Shown one piece after another: positions 16,290-25,387 of a DNA stretch of 64,000 nt. Source of the stretch: Thermoplasmatales archaeon BRNA1 (lineage in GTDB: Archaea > Thermoplasmatota > Thermoplasmata > Methanomassiliicoccales > Methanomethylophilaceae); assembly GCA_000350305.1 (NCBI GenBank), contig CP002916.1, forward strand, positions 62,001 through 126,000, read 5' to 3'. The number at the start of each line of letters is the position of its first letter. Positions within the stretch are counted from its first letter, which is position 1. The notes under the pieces were generated by a model, which did not search any database, was not told where the DNA came from, and saw only the letters and a list, made by a program, of their open reading frames with translations. The position numbers and the translations under genes are program-made.

Positions 16290-18143
16290 TCAGATGTGAA
16301 CCATCACGTATATCGGATAGTTTTGGATGAAGTACTCCCCTCTGACTGTATACTGGCTTCCGGGGTCAGTCATGCAGGATTGTAGCCATTTGTACATTGC
16401 TCTCTGTCCCGAAGGCTCTCCGTTACGGTAGAGCTTCTCCTCGTAATTCATGGCGTCCTCTCCGTGATCCGCAAAAACTAGGAGTTTGGGTTCAACGGCT
16501 TTCACCGTGTCTAGGTCTTTATACAATGCATCATCGGACGAGACATCGAACCACGGTACCGGCGCCGTGACGAAGGGGAGCTTATGTGCCAGCGTATAGA
16601 ACACGGGGGTTGCGGCATACACATACATTGGGTCCGAATCTGAGAGCTCGGTCTGACAGATTGAGACGAAATCTTCGTACACGTACTTCTCTGTGTCCGT
16701 GAGTTTTATCCCTGCGAAGTAGTCGATATCCGTGTAGTTGTCGGCAGCGAAATAGGATTCGGTGTCGATGGTGAACCATACATAGGTGTTGTTCTCCTTG
16801 ATGCAGACTGTGGATACCAGTGTGCAGACGACCGCTCCTACAATGATGAAGTCGAGTGCCAACCGAAGTTCTTTCTTGGGGAGTTCTCTGATTTTGAGGA
16901 TCAGCATACCTGTGAGCAGTCCGAAGCACATGAAACAGTGGCGGAACGTAACATCTGCCGAAGTGCCTCCTCCGAAAGCGATAACGAACAGGATTCCCGC
17001 AAAGAACAGGATGGACATCCTTCCCGGTTCTATTTCTTTACCCAGGCGGACGCTGTTCAAGCCTTTGACGAGTACTACGAGGAAATAGGTGCATATGAAG
17101 CTGAAAACTATCGCGCAAAGATCCATCGGTCCGAGGACCCAGGTGGTGCAGATCTCGCTAAGTTCCCTCAGGAACAACGTCAGCAAGAGGAACAGCATGC
17201 AGGCCACAATCAGTGTGAGTTCATGGTGGGTTCTCGATACGGCGGGATCCCTCTTCTCCGCGTTCCTGAAGAATAGGGTGAACAATGCGAATCCGATGCC
17301 TATCAGCAGGAAAATCCAGCGTTCTTCGACAATCCTGACGAGGAACCCAGTCAGCATGACGACGAAACTGCCTTTGGAGCCGGAGAAGAACATCATGTGG
17401 ATGAAGGAATCCAGCACCCCCATCGCTGCGAATATCGCCAACAGTGCCAGGATGGGAATGGCTACCCCTGCGAGGAAAGCGAGCAGGTTGACGTAGTTCA
17501 CACGATACTGTTTCTGGAACTTTGCGACCACCAATAGAAATATGAGCAGATATACGATGAGTATGAGCCCCGTCGACTGCCTCAGCCAGAATGACAGTCC
17601 TGCTAGGATTCCTATCAGCAGCAGGTCGAGATTCTGCCGGGCCATCGAGACCTCTTCCTGTTGTCCCAGCACCTTGAGTAAGAGGTAGGACAGAAGGAAC
17701 ACGACAAAGTTGAAGAAGTACACGTAGTCGTAGGAGATGAAGATGCCTTCCGCAAAGAGGATCATCACCGATATCAGGGTGGACAGCAGGGCAGTCTCCG
17801 TGGGGAAGAACAAACGGAAGAGCTTGAATGCCAACACTCCTGTCAGTACGAAGAGGATGGAACCGATGATCCTCCAGACTATAAGATGGTCACCGAACAC
17901 CGCATTGACTCCGGCGGTGAAATAGGTGTACAGCGGAGTGAACGTGAGTTCGAAGTCCGAGTACGGCATCTTCCCGCTGAGGATGAGATCCGCGTAGACC
18001 GTGAACCATCCCTCGGTAACGGGGGCGGTCTTGTTGAACGTCAGCAGGGACCATACGGCCGTGAAAAGCACTATGAGAATGAGGAAGAATTTTTCATCAT
18101 GAGTATCCAGCCAGTGCTTGATTTCCGATACCCTGAAATCCAT
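16290..18143 (-). CDS. Large GT-C (GT39/PMT-like) membrane glycosyltransferase
   Basis: 617 residues, about 11-12 transmembrane helices between residues 17 and 450, then a soluble domain of about 160 residues. The first extracytoplasmic loop has TEGWFTVYADLILSGKMPYS with acidic residues and TFTPLYTYFTAG, in the place of the DE and HxPLY elements of PMT/ArnT-like enzymes. These transfer sugars from polyprenyl-phosphate carriers on the outer face. No neighbour in the same operon; the Sel1 pseudogene lies 52 bases downstream. The acceptor is unknown. The assignment rests on topology and the loop. Confidence 0.65.
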   Translation of the reverse strand: MDFRVSEIKHWLDTHDEKFFLILIVLFTAVWSLLTFNKTAPVTEGWFTVYADLILSGKMPYSDFELTFTPLYTYFTAGVNAVFGDHLIVWRIIGSILFVLTGVLAFKLFRLFFPTETALLSTLISVMILFAEGIFISYDYVYFFNFVVFLLSYLLLKVLGQQEEVSMARQNLDLLLIGILAGLSFWLRQSTGLILIVYLLIFLLVVAKFQKQYRVNYVNLLAFLAGVAIPILALLAIFAAMGVLDSFIHMMFFSGSKGSFVVMLTGFLVRIVEERWIFLLIGIGFALFTLFFRNAEKRDPAVSRTHHELTLIVACMLFLLLTLFLRELSEICTTWVLGPMDLCAIVFSFICTYFLVVLVKGLNSVRLGKEIEPGRMSILFFAGILFVIAFGGGTSADVTFRHCFMCFGLLTGMLILKIRELPKKELRLALDFIIVGAVVCTLVSTVCIKENNTYVWFTIDTESYFAADNYTDIDYFAGIKLTDTEKYVYEDFVSICQTELSDSDPMYVYAATPVFYTLAHKLPFVTAPVPWFDVSSDDALYKDLDTVKAVEPKLLVFADHGEDAMNYEEKLYRNGEPSGQRAMYKWLQSCMTDPGSQYTVRGEYFIQNYPIYVMVHI

Positions 18144-18261
18144 TTTTCCTCCCCGCGTGGACTTATCATAAACTGCTATAAAAAGCCGTACCCTCCCATT
18201 TAATGGTGAATTGGATTGGTTTAGAGTTATTTTCGGGATGTCGCAAATGCCAACTTAACGA

Positions 18262-18276
18262 AATATATATTATATA
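18262..18276 (+). promoter_or_regulatory. TATA box for the intact UXS operon
   Basis: AATATATATTATATA lies 19-33 bases before the ATG at 18295, a strong archaeal promoter at leaderless spacing. It probably drives the run UXS - dehydrogenase - RfbH - ThDP enzyme - SDR. Confidence 0.6.
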
Positions 18277-18294
18277 GCCGTCACTCACACACTT

Positions 18295-19389
18295 ATGTTC
18301 AATTCCCAGTTGAAAGCAGATCTGGATTACACGCTGGATAGACTTTCCGACGAGGAGAAAGCCAAGTTATCTGGAAAAACAGTCCTTATTACCGGTTGTG
18401 CAGGATTCCTTGGTTTCTACTTCATGAACTTCTTCAAGGAGTTCGGAGACAGGCTCTCCGTCAAGAACGTCATCGCCCTCGACAACTTCATGCTCGGAAC
18501 CCCCGACTGGTTAGAGGATTTCAAAGAGGATAAGAGATTCATCATCCGCAAGTTCGACATCATCAAGGACAGGATTGAATCTATTCTCGAGGCCAAGGAT
18601 GCAAATTACATTATCCATATGGCGTCCATCGCCTCCCCCACCTTCTACAGGCAGTACCCCATCGAGACCCTCGATGCAAACATCTGGGGACTCAGGAACC
18701 TCTTCGACTATTATGTCGAGAAGAAAGTCGACGGATTCCTGTTCTTCTCCTCCAGTGAGATCTACGGTGACCCCACCCCCGATGCTATCCCCACCCAGGA
18801 GGACTACAGGGGATTCGTTTCCTGCACTGGGCCTCGTGCCTGCTATGATGAGTCCAAGAGATTCGGTGAGACCATGTGTATGCTCTTCTCCCAGAAGTAC
18901 GGCATGCCCATCGCCGTCGTCAGGCCTTTCAACAACTACGGTCCCGGCATGAGGCTCGGGGACAAGCGTGTTCCCGCAGACTTCCTGAAGAATGTGGTGG
19001 AGCACAAGGATATTGTCATTCTTTCCAACGGAAGCCCCACCAGGACCTTCTGCTATGTTGCGGATTCGGTCGCAGGATACCTCAAAGCGCTCCTGCACGG
19101 AACTTACGATTACTTCAACATTGGTGTCGAGACTCCCGAGATTACAATGGCACAGCTTGCAGAAATCTATAAGCAGGCAGGAAAGGAAATCTTTGGTTAT
19201 GAGGGAGAGGTCAAATACGCTCAGTCCGAGGACAAGCAGTATCTCACCAACAATCCCCAGAGGAGATGCCCCAATATCGAGAAGGCCCGCAAGGTACTCG
19301 ATTACGACCCTACCATCAGGGTCGAGGAAGGAGTGCGCAGGTTCATGAGGTACGTCAAGGAAGACCTCGCCAACAAGGGGGCCAACTGA
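18295..19389 (+). CDS. UDP-glucuronate decarboxylase-like NAD-dependent SDR, copy 2
   Basis: 364 residues, same length as copy 1 at 10635 and about nine in ten residues identical by eye. Landmarks: ITGCAGFLGFYF, FFSSSEIYGDP, GPRACYDESKR with the YxxxK pair. It should convert UDP-glucuronate made by the next gene into UDP-4-keto-pentose or UDP-xylose. The codons are strongly G/C-ending like the core genome, unlike copy 1. Stop and next ATG are adjacent (TGAATG). As the first gene of a five-gene same-strand run it may supply the substrate for the 3-dehydrase. Confidence 0.9.
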   Translation: MFNSQLKADLDYTLDRLSDEEKAKLSGKTVLITGCAGFLGFYFMNFFKEFGDRLSVKNVIALDNFMLGTPDWLEDFKEDKRFIIRKFDIIKDRIESILEAKDANYIIHMASIASPTFYRQYPIETLDANIWGLRNLFDYYVEKKVDGFLFFSSSEIYGDPTPDAIPTQEDYRGFVSCTGPRACYDESKRFGETMCMLFSQKYGMPIAVVRPFNNYGPGMRLGDKRVPADFLKNVVEHKDIVILSNGSPTRTFCYVADSVAGYLKALLHGTYDYFNIGVETPEITMAQLAEIYKQAGKEIFGYEGEVKYAQSEDKQYLTNNPQRRCPNIEKARKVLDYDPTIRVEEGVRRFMRYVKEDLANKGAN

Positions 19390-20658
19390 ATGCCGGCAGT
19401 CACCGTCTTCGGACTCGGATTCGTCGGACTGACCACCGCCCTCGGATTCTCCCACCTCGGATATACTGTCTACGGAATCGAAGTAGACGAGCGCCGCAAG
19501 GAGATTCTCCGTTCCGGACAGCTTCCTTTCGTGGAGCCCTACATGGATGAGGTCCTGAAGGAGCACCTCGGCAAGGACTTCTTTGTCTGCGACGACGTTA
19601 AGAGGGCTGTTCAGAAATCCGATTACATCTACTATTGTGTGGGAACCCCCTACGGAAAGGACGGCGCCGCCGACCTCACCTATCTCTTCTCCGCCATTGA
19701 CACAACCATCGAGGCACTCACCGACGCCAATGGCAACCCCATCGATGACAAGTTCCGCTGCCTGGTGACCAAGTCCACCATCCCCCCCTCCACCACCTCG
19801 GACAAAATCGTGCCCTACGTGCAGTCCAAGGGGAAGATCGCCGACAACCTCGGCATCTGCAACAACCCCGAGTTCCTCAGGGAGGGCAAATGCTGGGAGG
19901 ACTTCATCAACTCCGACAGGATCGTCATCGGCGTCGATAAGGAGAAGAGCAAGGAGCTCATGGGAAAGCTTTACGAGCCTATGGGACGCCCCATCTTCTT
20001 CGTCTCCCACTCCACCGGGGAGTTCATCAAATACCTCTCCAACACCCTGCTGGCGACTCTCATCAGCTACTCCAACGAGATGGCTCATGTCGCCGACACC
20101 ATCGGCGGCATCGATGTCGCCAGTGCCTTCAAGATCCTGCATATGGATAAGCGCTGGAACGGCTGCAACATGACCTCCTACGTCTACCCCGGATGCGGAT
20201 ACGGCGGATACTGTCTCCCCAAGGATACCTGCGCCCTCCTCTCCCAGTCCGAGGTCAAGGGCTACGAGCCCGCCATTCTGAGGGAGGTCATCAACACCAA
20301 CGCCAACCGTCCCCACATCATCGCTTCCAACATCACGAAGGACCTTCCCAAGGATGCCTGCATCGGAATTCTTGGTCTGTCCTTCAAGCCCGAGTCCGAT
20401 GATGTCCGTGACACTCCCGCTTCGAAGATTATCAAAGAATTGATGGCGATGGGATACAGCAACATCGTCGCTTACGACCCGATTGCCAACAAAGAGTTCG
20501 CCTTCAGGTTCCCCGATATCAAGATTACCCTTTTGGATTCTGCCAGAGACGTCTACCAGAAAGCCGATGTTATAGCGATTACCACCGCCTGGAAGGAGTT
20601 CAAGGAAGTCCCGAAGTTCGGCGACAAGAAGATTTTCGATTGCAGGTACATGCTCTGA
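19390..20658 (+). CDS. UDP-glucose 6-dehydrogenase family protein
   Basis: 422 residues. NAD site VFGLGFVGLTTALGFSH at the N-terminus, catalytic Cys in PGCGYGGYCLPKDTCAL near 280, and GLSFKPESDDVRDTPASK near 338 for the third domain. It oxidises a UDP-hexose twice to the uronate. UDP-glucose is the likely substrate because the decarboxylase before it needs UDP-glucuronate, but related enzymes use UDP-GlcNAc or UDP-ManNAc. The end is 8 bases before the RfbH start. Confidence 0.9.
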   Translation: MPAVTVFGLGFVGLTTALGFSHLGYTVYGIEVDERRKEILRSGQLPFVEPYMDEVLKEHLGKDFFVCDDVKRAVQKSDYIYYCVGTPYGKDGAADLTYLFSAIDTTIEALTDANGNPIDDKFRCLVTKSTIPPSTTSDKIVPYVQSKGKIADNLGICNNPEFLREGKCWEDFINSDRIVIGVDKEKSKELMGKLYEPMGRPIFFVSHSTGEFIKYLSNTLLATLISYSNEMAHVADTIGGIDVASAFKILHMDKRWNGCNMTSYVYPGCGYGGYCLPKDTCALLSQSEVKGYEPAILREVINTNANRPHIIASNITKDLPKDACIGILGLSFKPESDDVRDTPASKIIKELMAMGYSNIVAYDPIANKEFAFRFPDIKITLLDSARDVYQKADVIAITTAWKEFKEVPKFGDKKIFDCRYML

Positions 20659-20666
20659 GTGATAAA

Positions 20667-21980
20667 ATGGAAAAGGAACAGATTTTCGAGATGGTGAAAG
20701 CTTATTACGAGGAGCATCACAAGAAACCCGAGTTCAAGGCGGGCGACAGAATCAACTATGCGGGACGTGTCTACGACTCCGAAGAGATTGTGAACATTGT
20801 CGACTCCGCTCTGGACTTCTGGCTCACTGCCGGAAAGTACGTCGACCAGTTCGAGAAGAACCTCGCCGAATACCTCGGTGTTCAGTTCGTATCCACCGTT
20901 AACTCCGGATCTTCTGCCAATCTCATCGCATTCATGGCTCTGACCTCTCCCCTTCTCGGGGACAGGCAGATCAGGCGCGGCGACGAGGTCATCTGCGTCG
21001 CGGCTGCCTTCCCCACCAGCGTGGCACCCATCCTCCAGTATGGGGCGGTGCCCGTCTTCGTGGATGTCGAGCCCCGCACCTGCGACATCGATGTCTCCAA
21101 GATGGAGGCCGCCCTGAGCGACAAGACCAAGCTCGTCTTCATGGCGCACACCCTCGGCAACCCCTTCGACCTCGCCAAGGTCAAGGAGTTCTGCGACAAG
21201 CACAACCTCTGGCTCATCGAGGACAACTGCGACGCCCTCGGAGGAGAGTACACCCTCAACGGCAAGACCTACAAGACCGGTACCATCGGAGATATCGGAA
21301 CATCCAGCTTCTATCCCGCCCACCAGATGACCATGGGCGAGGGAGGCGCGGTCTACACCGACAACCCTCTCCTGCACAAGCTCATCCGTTCCTTCAGGGA
21401 CTGGGGAAGAGAGTGCGTCTGCACCGGAGGACAGGACAACAGTTGCGGACAGAGGTTCATGGGACAGTTCGGAAAGCTCCCCTTCGGATACGACCACAAG
21501 TACGTGTACTCCCATTTAGGATACAACCTGAAGATCACCGAGATGCAGGCCGCCGTCGGAGTCGCACAGCTCAAGAAGCTGCCCGATTTCGTAGCCAAGA
21601 GGAGGGAGCACTGGGATTACCTGCGTGCCAACCTCGACTGCCTCAAGGACGTCCTCACCCTTCCCGAGAAGCAGGCCAACGCCAACCCCTGCTGGTTCGG
21701 ATTCCTGATGATCGCCAAGTCCAACAAGGACTGCAACCGCATCACCAGCTACCTGGAGTCCCACAACATCCAGACCCGCAAGCTGTTCGCGGGCAACATC
21801 ATCCTCCACCCCTGCTTCACCAACCTGGTCGAGGGCAAGGACTACCGTGTGGTCGGCGATCTCACCGTCACCAACACCCTGATGAACAACGCGTTCTGGG
21901 TAGGGGTATATCCCGGAATGACCCAGCCGATGATGGATGAGATTATCGCCTGCATCAAGGACGCAGTCAAGAACCTTTGA
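20667..21980 (+). CDS. rfbH: RfbH-type PLP/[2Fe-2S] sugar 3-dehydrase (E1-like)
   Basis: 437 residues from the ATG at 20667 (the open frame starts earlier, inside the previous gene). DegT/DnrJ/EryC1 fold, but the PLP Lys is replaced: SFYPAHQMTMGEGGAVYT has His where aminotransferases have Lys, the mark of CDP-6-deoxy-4-hexulose 3-dehydrase E1. The [2Fe-2S] cysteines are present as EDNC, then CVC and NSC, a C-x61-C-x-C-x7-C pattern close to the C-x57-C-x-C-x7-C of E1. It removes the 3-hydroxyl of a 4-keto sugar nucleotide with a reductase partner, which I do not see in the window. Substrate could be CDP-4-keto-6-deoxyglucose or the UDP-4-keto-pentose of the neighbours. Confidence 0.9.
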   Translation: MEKEQIFEMVKAYYEEHHKKPEFKAGDRINYAGRVYDSEEIVNIVDSALDFWLTAGKYVDQFEKNLAEYLGVQFVSTVNSGSSANLIAFMALTSPLLGDRQIRRGDEVICVAAAFPTSVAPILQYGAVPVFVDVEPRTCDIDVSKMEAALSDKTKLVFMAHTLGNPFDLAKVKEFCDKHNLWLIEDNCDALGGEYTLNGKTYKTGTIGDIGTSSFYPAHQMTMGEGGAVYTDNPLLHKLIRSFRDWGRECVCTGGQDNSCGQRFMGQFGKLPFGYDHKYVYSHLGYNLKITEMQAAVGVAQLKKLPDFVAKRREHWDYLRANLDCLKDVLTLPEKQANANPCWFGFLMIAKSNKDCNRITSYLESHNIQTRKLFAGNIILHPCFTNLVEGKDYRVVGDLTVTNTLMNNAFWVGVYPGMTQPMMDEIIACIKDAVKNL

Positions 21981-21990
21981 AAACCGTTTC

Positions 21991-22013
21991 CCGGCCGCCG
22001 GACAGACGGCCGG
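21991..22013 (+). terminator. Hairpin between RfbH and the ThDP enzyme
   Basis: CCGGCCG and CGGCCGG arms of 7 bases with a 9-base loop, followed by CCCCATCTTTAC. It lies in the 66-base gap after RfbH. It may attenuate rather than end the operon, because the next gene continues in the same direction. Confidence 0.45.
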
Positions 22014-22046
22014 CCCCATCTTTACTTTCCATATCTGAGGGTTACC

Positions 22047-23846
22047 ATGAAGGTCAAAGTATCCGATTACATCGCACAGTATCTGGTGGACTATGGGATA
22101 ACTGACGCATTCACCATCGTCGGCGGGGGTGCCATGCACCTCAACGACTCCTTCGGCAAGCAGAAGGGTCTGAAATGCTATTACAACCACCACGAGCAGG
22201 CCTGCGCCATCGCCGCGGAGGCCTATGCGAGGGTCACCAACAGGCTCGCACTGGTCTGCGTCACCACCGGACCCGGAGGCACCAACGCCATCACCGGTGT
22301 GGTCGGAGGGTGGCTCGATTCCATACCTATGCTCATAATCTCCGGACAGGTCCGTTATGATACGACCGCCCGCAGCACCGGTCTCCCCCTCAGGGCCATG
22401 GGCGATCAGGAGTTCGACATCTGCACCTCGGTAGCTTCGATGACTAAGTACTGCGAGATGGTCATCGACCCGAACAGGATCCGCTACTGCCTGCACAAGG
22501 CGCTCACCATCGCCACCAACGGACGTCCCGGACCCGTGTGGCTTGACATCCCCCTCAATGTCCAGGGAGCTTTCATCGAGACCGATGATCTCGAGGATTA
22601 CAATCCCGACGAATACCTATCCACTCTCCCTCTGAAAATCGAGGAAAAGACCGTCAGGATAATACTCGACAAGGTGAAGAACGCGGAGAGGCCGGTGTTT
22701 TACGCCGGTAACGGAATCCGCCTGTCCGGCGCTTACGACACCTTCCTACAGGTCATCGAGAAGCTCAACATCCCCGTGGTAACCAACTGGGACAGCGTCG
22801 ACATGCTTCCCGACGACCATCACCTCTATGCAGGCCGCGGAGGCAGTCTCGGAACCCGCGGCGGTAACTTCGCCGTGCAGAACAGCGATCTCGTGATTTC
22901 GATCGGCAGCAGACTCAGCCTGAGGCAGACCAGTTTCAACTGGAAGCGCTGGGCCAGCCACGCATACGTGATCATGGAGGACATCGACGAGGCGGAGCTC
23001 AAGAAGCCCATCCTCCATGTGGACATGCCCCTGCATGTCGATGCCAAGGTCCTACTGGAGGCCATGGACGGCCTCATCAAGGACAAGGTGTTCGCCAAGC
23101 AGCAGTGGATCGACAGATGCATCGAGTGGAGGGAGAAGTACCCTGTCGTGCAGCAGAAGCACTATGACGACCCCAAACTTTCCAACCCTTATTGCTTCAT
23201 GAAAGAGCTAAGCAGGCGTCTTCCTGAGGGAGCAATCACCGCTGCCGGTAACGGAACCGCCTGTGCGGTGGGAAGCCACTCCTACGTCATCAAGAAGTCC
23301 CAGAGATACATCACGAACTCCGCCATCGCAAGCATGGGATACGACCTCCCCGCGGCGATCGGAGTGTGCGTCGCCAACAAATGCCGGAGCGTCGTCTGCC
23401 TGGCAGGCGACGGAAGCATCATGATGAACCTCCAGGAACTGCAGACCGTGATCACCAACAATCTGCCCATCAAGATCTTCATCATCAACAACTCGGGATA
23501 CCAGTCAATCCGCCTGACCCAGACCAACATTTTCGACAAGCATTTTGTCGGCATCGGGAAGGATTCCGGTGACCTCAGCTTCCCCGACTACGAGAAGCTG
23601 GCGACAGCCTTCGGATACCCCTACTACAGGATATGCTCCAACGCCGAGATGGAAAAGCTCGACCAGATCCTGAACGAGACGGGCTACCTCATCTGCGAGG
23701 TGTTCTGCAACACCGAACAGGCCTTCGAGCCCAAGGTGGCCACCAAGAAACTCCCAGACGGTTCCCTCTATTCCCCTCCCCTCGAGGACATGGCGCCGTT
23801 CCTGGATTCGGAAGAGCTCAAATCGAACCTCTACTACGAGGGCTGA
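22047..23846 (+). CDS. ThDP-dependent enzyme, acetolactate synthase-like, YerE candidate
   Basis: 599 residues with the three domains of acetolactate synthase: N-terminal ThDP-activating Glu in NHHEQACAIAAEAYAR (about 48-63), central domain, C-terminal ThDP/Mg motif from AGDGSIMMNLQELQ (about 450) to INNSGYQSI. Valine-pathway IlvB is one option. However, its place directly after an RfbH 3-dehydrase and before an SDR is the arrangement of YerE, which adds a two-carbon unit from pyruvate to C4 of a 3,6-dideoxy-4-ketosugar to make the branched sugar yersiniose. I infer a branched-sugar role. It ends 4 bases before the SDR. Confidence 0.8.
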   Translation: MKVKVSDYIAQYLVDYGITDAFTIVGGGAMHLNDSFGKQKGLKCYYNHHEQACAIAAEAYARVTNRLALVCVTTGPGGTNAITGVVGGWLDSIPMLIISGQVRYDTTARSTGLPLRAMGDQEFDICTSVASMTKYCEMVIDPNRIRYCLHKALTIATNGRPGPVWLDIPLNVQGAFIETDDLEDYNPDEYLSTLPLKIEEKTVRIILDKVKNAERPVFYAGNGIRLSGAYDTFLQVIEKLNIPVVTNWDSVDMLPDDHHLYAGRGGSLGTRGGNFAVQNSDLVISIGSRLSLRQTSFNWKRWASHAYVIMEDIDEAELKKPILHVDMPLHVDAKVLLEAMDGLIKDKVFAKQQWIDRCIEWREKYPVVQQKHYDDPKLSNPYCFMKELSRRLPEGAITAAGNGTACAVGSHSYVIKKSQRYITNSAIASMGYDLPAAIGVCVANKCRSVVCLAGDGSIMMNLQELQTVITNNLPIKIFIINNSGYQSIRLTQTNIFDKHFVGIGKDSGDLSFPDYEKLATAFGYPYYRICSNAEMEKLDQILNETGYLICEVFCNTEQAFEPKVATKKLPDGSLYSPPLEDMAPFLDSEELKSNLYYEG

Positions 23847-23850
23847 TCCC

Positions 23851-24756
23851 ATGAGGATAGCGATCACCGGCCCCACCGGGGCCATCGGCACCGCGCTTAT
23901 CAAGGAGGCAATCTCCGCAGGACACGAGGTGATAGCGATAGTGCGTCCCGGTTCCTCCCGCATGTCCAACGTCGCTGTCACGAAAGGTGTGGAGATAATC
24001 GAATGCGACATCTCGGACTACGCCTCGCTGCATGGGAAGAGGCAGTGCGACGCATTCTTCCACCTGGCCTGGATGAAGACCTTCGGAGCTGCCAGAGACG
24101 ACGTCTATTCACAGGTCGATAATATCAGATATGCACTGAACGCGGTCGACCTGGCGGAGAGCTGGGGCGCCAAGGCTTTCGTGGGTGCGGGTTCCCAGGC
24201 GGAGTACGGCCATTCCGAGGTCAGCCTCAACGGCAGCGTTCCCGTTGATCCCACCAGCGGATACGGTATCGCCAAGTACTCCGCAGGCAAACTGTGCAGG
24301 TTGTTCTGTCAGCAGAAGGGCCTCCGCTTCAACTGGGCTAGGATCCTCAGCGTGTACGGGGAGAACGATGCAGACCATACCCTAATCATGTACCTGATCC
24401 ACACCCTTCTCGAAGGAGGAGTTCCGGAACTTACCAAATGCGAGCAGATGTGGGATTACATCTACTCGAAGGATGCCGCCTACGCATTATTGTGCATCGG
24501 GGAGAAGGGAGTGGACGGCAAGGTCTACTGCATCGGAAGCGGCGAATGCAGGCCGCTGAAAGCGTACGTAGAAGACCTCCGCGATGCGGTTGACCCTTCG
24601 AAGGAAGTCAGGTTCGGCGTCAAGCCGTACTATCCCCATCAGGCTATGTATCTATGTGCCGACATCTCGGAGCTCACGGCAGATACGGGATTCAGACCCA
24701 GGTACGGATTCAAGAAGGGTATCTCGGAACTGATCGGGATCATCCGTCAAGGATGA
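23851..24756 (+). CDS. NAD(P)-dependent SDR, sugar nucleotide reductase/epimerase
   Basis: 301 residues, extended SDR. ITGPTGAIGTAL at the N-terminus, FHLAWMKTFG near 70, and the active-site YGIAKYSAGKL near 146 (YxxxK). It follows the ThDP enzyme by 4 bases, so it may reduce the keto group of the side chain that enzyme adds, as YerF does for yersiniose; this is inference. Its tail overlaps the tail of the convergent HAD gene by 17 bases. A relative is at 29362-30267. Confidence 0.85.
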   Translation: MRIAITGPTGAIGTALIKEAISAGHEVIAIVRPGSSRMSNVAVTKGVEIIECDISDYASLHGKRQCDAFFHLAWMKTFGAARDDVYSQVDNIRYALNAVDLAESWGAKAFVGAGSQAEYGHSEVSLNGSVPVDPTSGYGIAKYSAGKLCRLFCQQKGLRFNWARILSVYGENDADHTLIMYLIHTLLEGGVPELTKCEQMWDYIYSKDAAYALLCIGEKGVDGKVYCIGSGECRPLKAYVEDLRDAVDPSKEVRFGVKPYYPHQAMYLCADISELTADTGFRPRYGFKKGISELIGIIRQG

Positions 24757-25387
24757 TCCTTCTCAGGTCATCCACCGTGGCGGCGAAGTGGTACTTCTCC
24801 GGGATGTCGGAGGGTCTGCGGAAGCCGAATCCGAATCCCACTCCGATGAAGTCCGTATCGCATTGAACGGCGGCGTTCAGGTCGCTGCTCGTGTCCCCGA
24901 CCATCACAGTGCCAGACGGGTCCACTCCGAGCTCCTTCATGCAGTTGTTGAGGATGTCGGGTTTCTTCAGTCTGTTGTATTGGTCGCCCCCGCAGATGCT
25001 GCCGAAGTACTGCTTCAGGCCGAGATTGTCCAATAAGGTAAGGGTATAATCGATCCTCTTGTTGGTGGCTATGCCGAGACGGAATCTGCCCTGTAGTTCC
25101 TCCAGCATCGCTGGGATTCCATCGAACACCTCGCACTCCATCAGATGCTTGTCCTTGTAGATCGGACGGAACACATCGTAGAATCTCCTGATGGTCTCCT
25201 CCGAGTATCCCATCTTGGAGCCGATGGAATCCCCGATGGGCGGACCGATGCAGGATTCTATGAACTCCCTGGAAAGGGTCTCCAGACCCATGATGTCGAT
25301 GGTTTCCACGACGGAGTTAACTATGCCCTCGCTGGAATCAATGAGAGTCCCGTCGAGGTCGAAGATGACTGCGGCAGGCCCGGACAT
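24740..25387 (-). CDS. HAD-superfamily phosphatase (phosphoglycolate phosphatase-like)
   Basis: 215 residues with all four HAD motifs: FDLDGTLIDSS (I), IATNKR (II), KKPDIL Lys (III) and MVGDTSSDL (IV), and a helical cap from about 20 to 85. It shares one base with the stop of the aldolase on the same strand, so the pair is translationally linked. The likely substrate is a phosphorylated sugar or aldol product made by that neighbour rather than phosphoglycolate, but this is inference from position. Confidence 0.88.
   Translation of the reverse strand: MSGPAAVIFDLDGTLIDSSEGIVNSVVETIDIMGLETLSREFIESCIGPPIGDSIGSKMGYSEETIRRFYDVFRPIYKDKHLMECEVFDGIPAMLEELQGRFRLGIATNKRIDYTLTLLDNLGLKQYFGSICGGDQYNRLKKPDILNNCMKELGVDPSGTVMVGDTSSDLNAAVQCDTDFIGVGFGFGFRRPSDIPEKYHFAATVDDLRRIILDG

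Noticed and set aside
22047-23846. Valine/isoleucine pathway acetolactate synthase (IlvB)
   Set aside because: The fold fits, but no IlvN or IlvC gene is near and the gene lies between RfbH and an SDR; a sugar role is favoured, though not proven.
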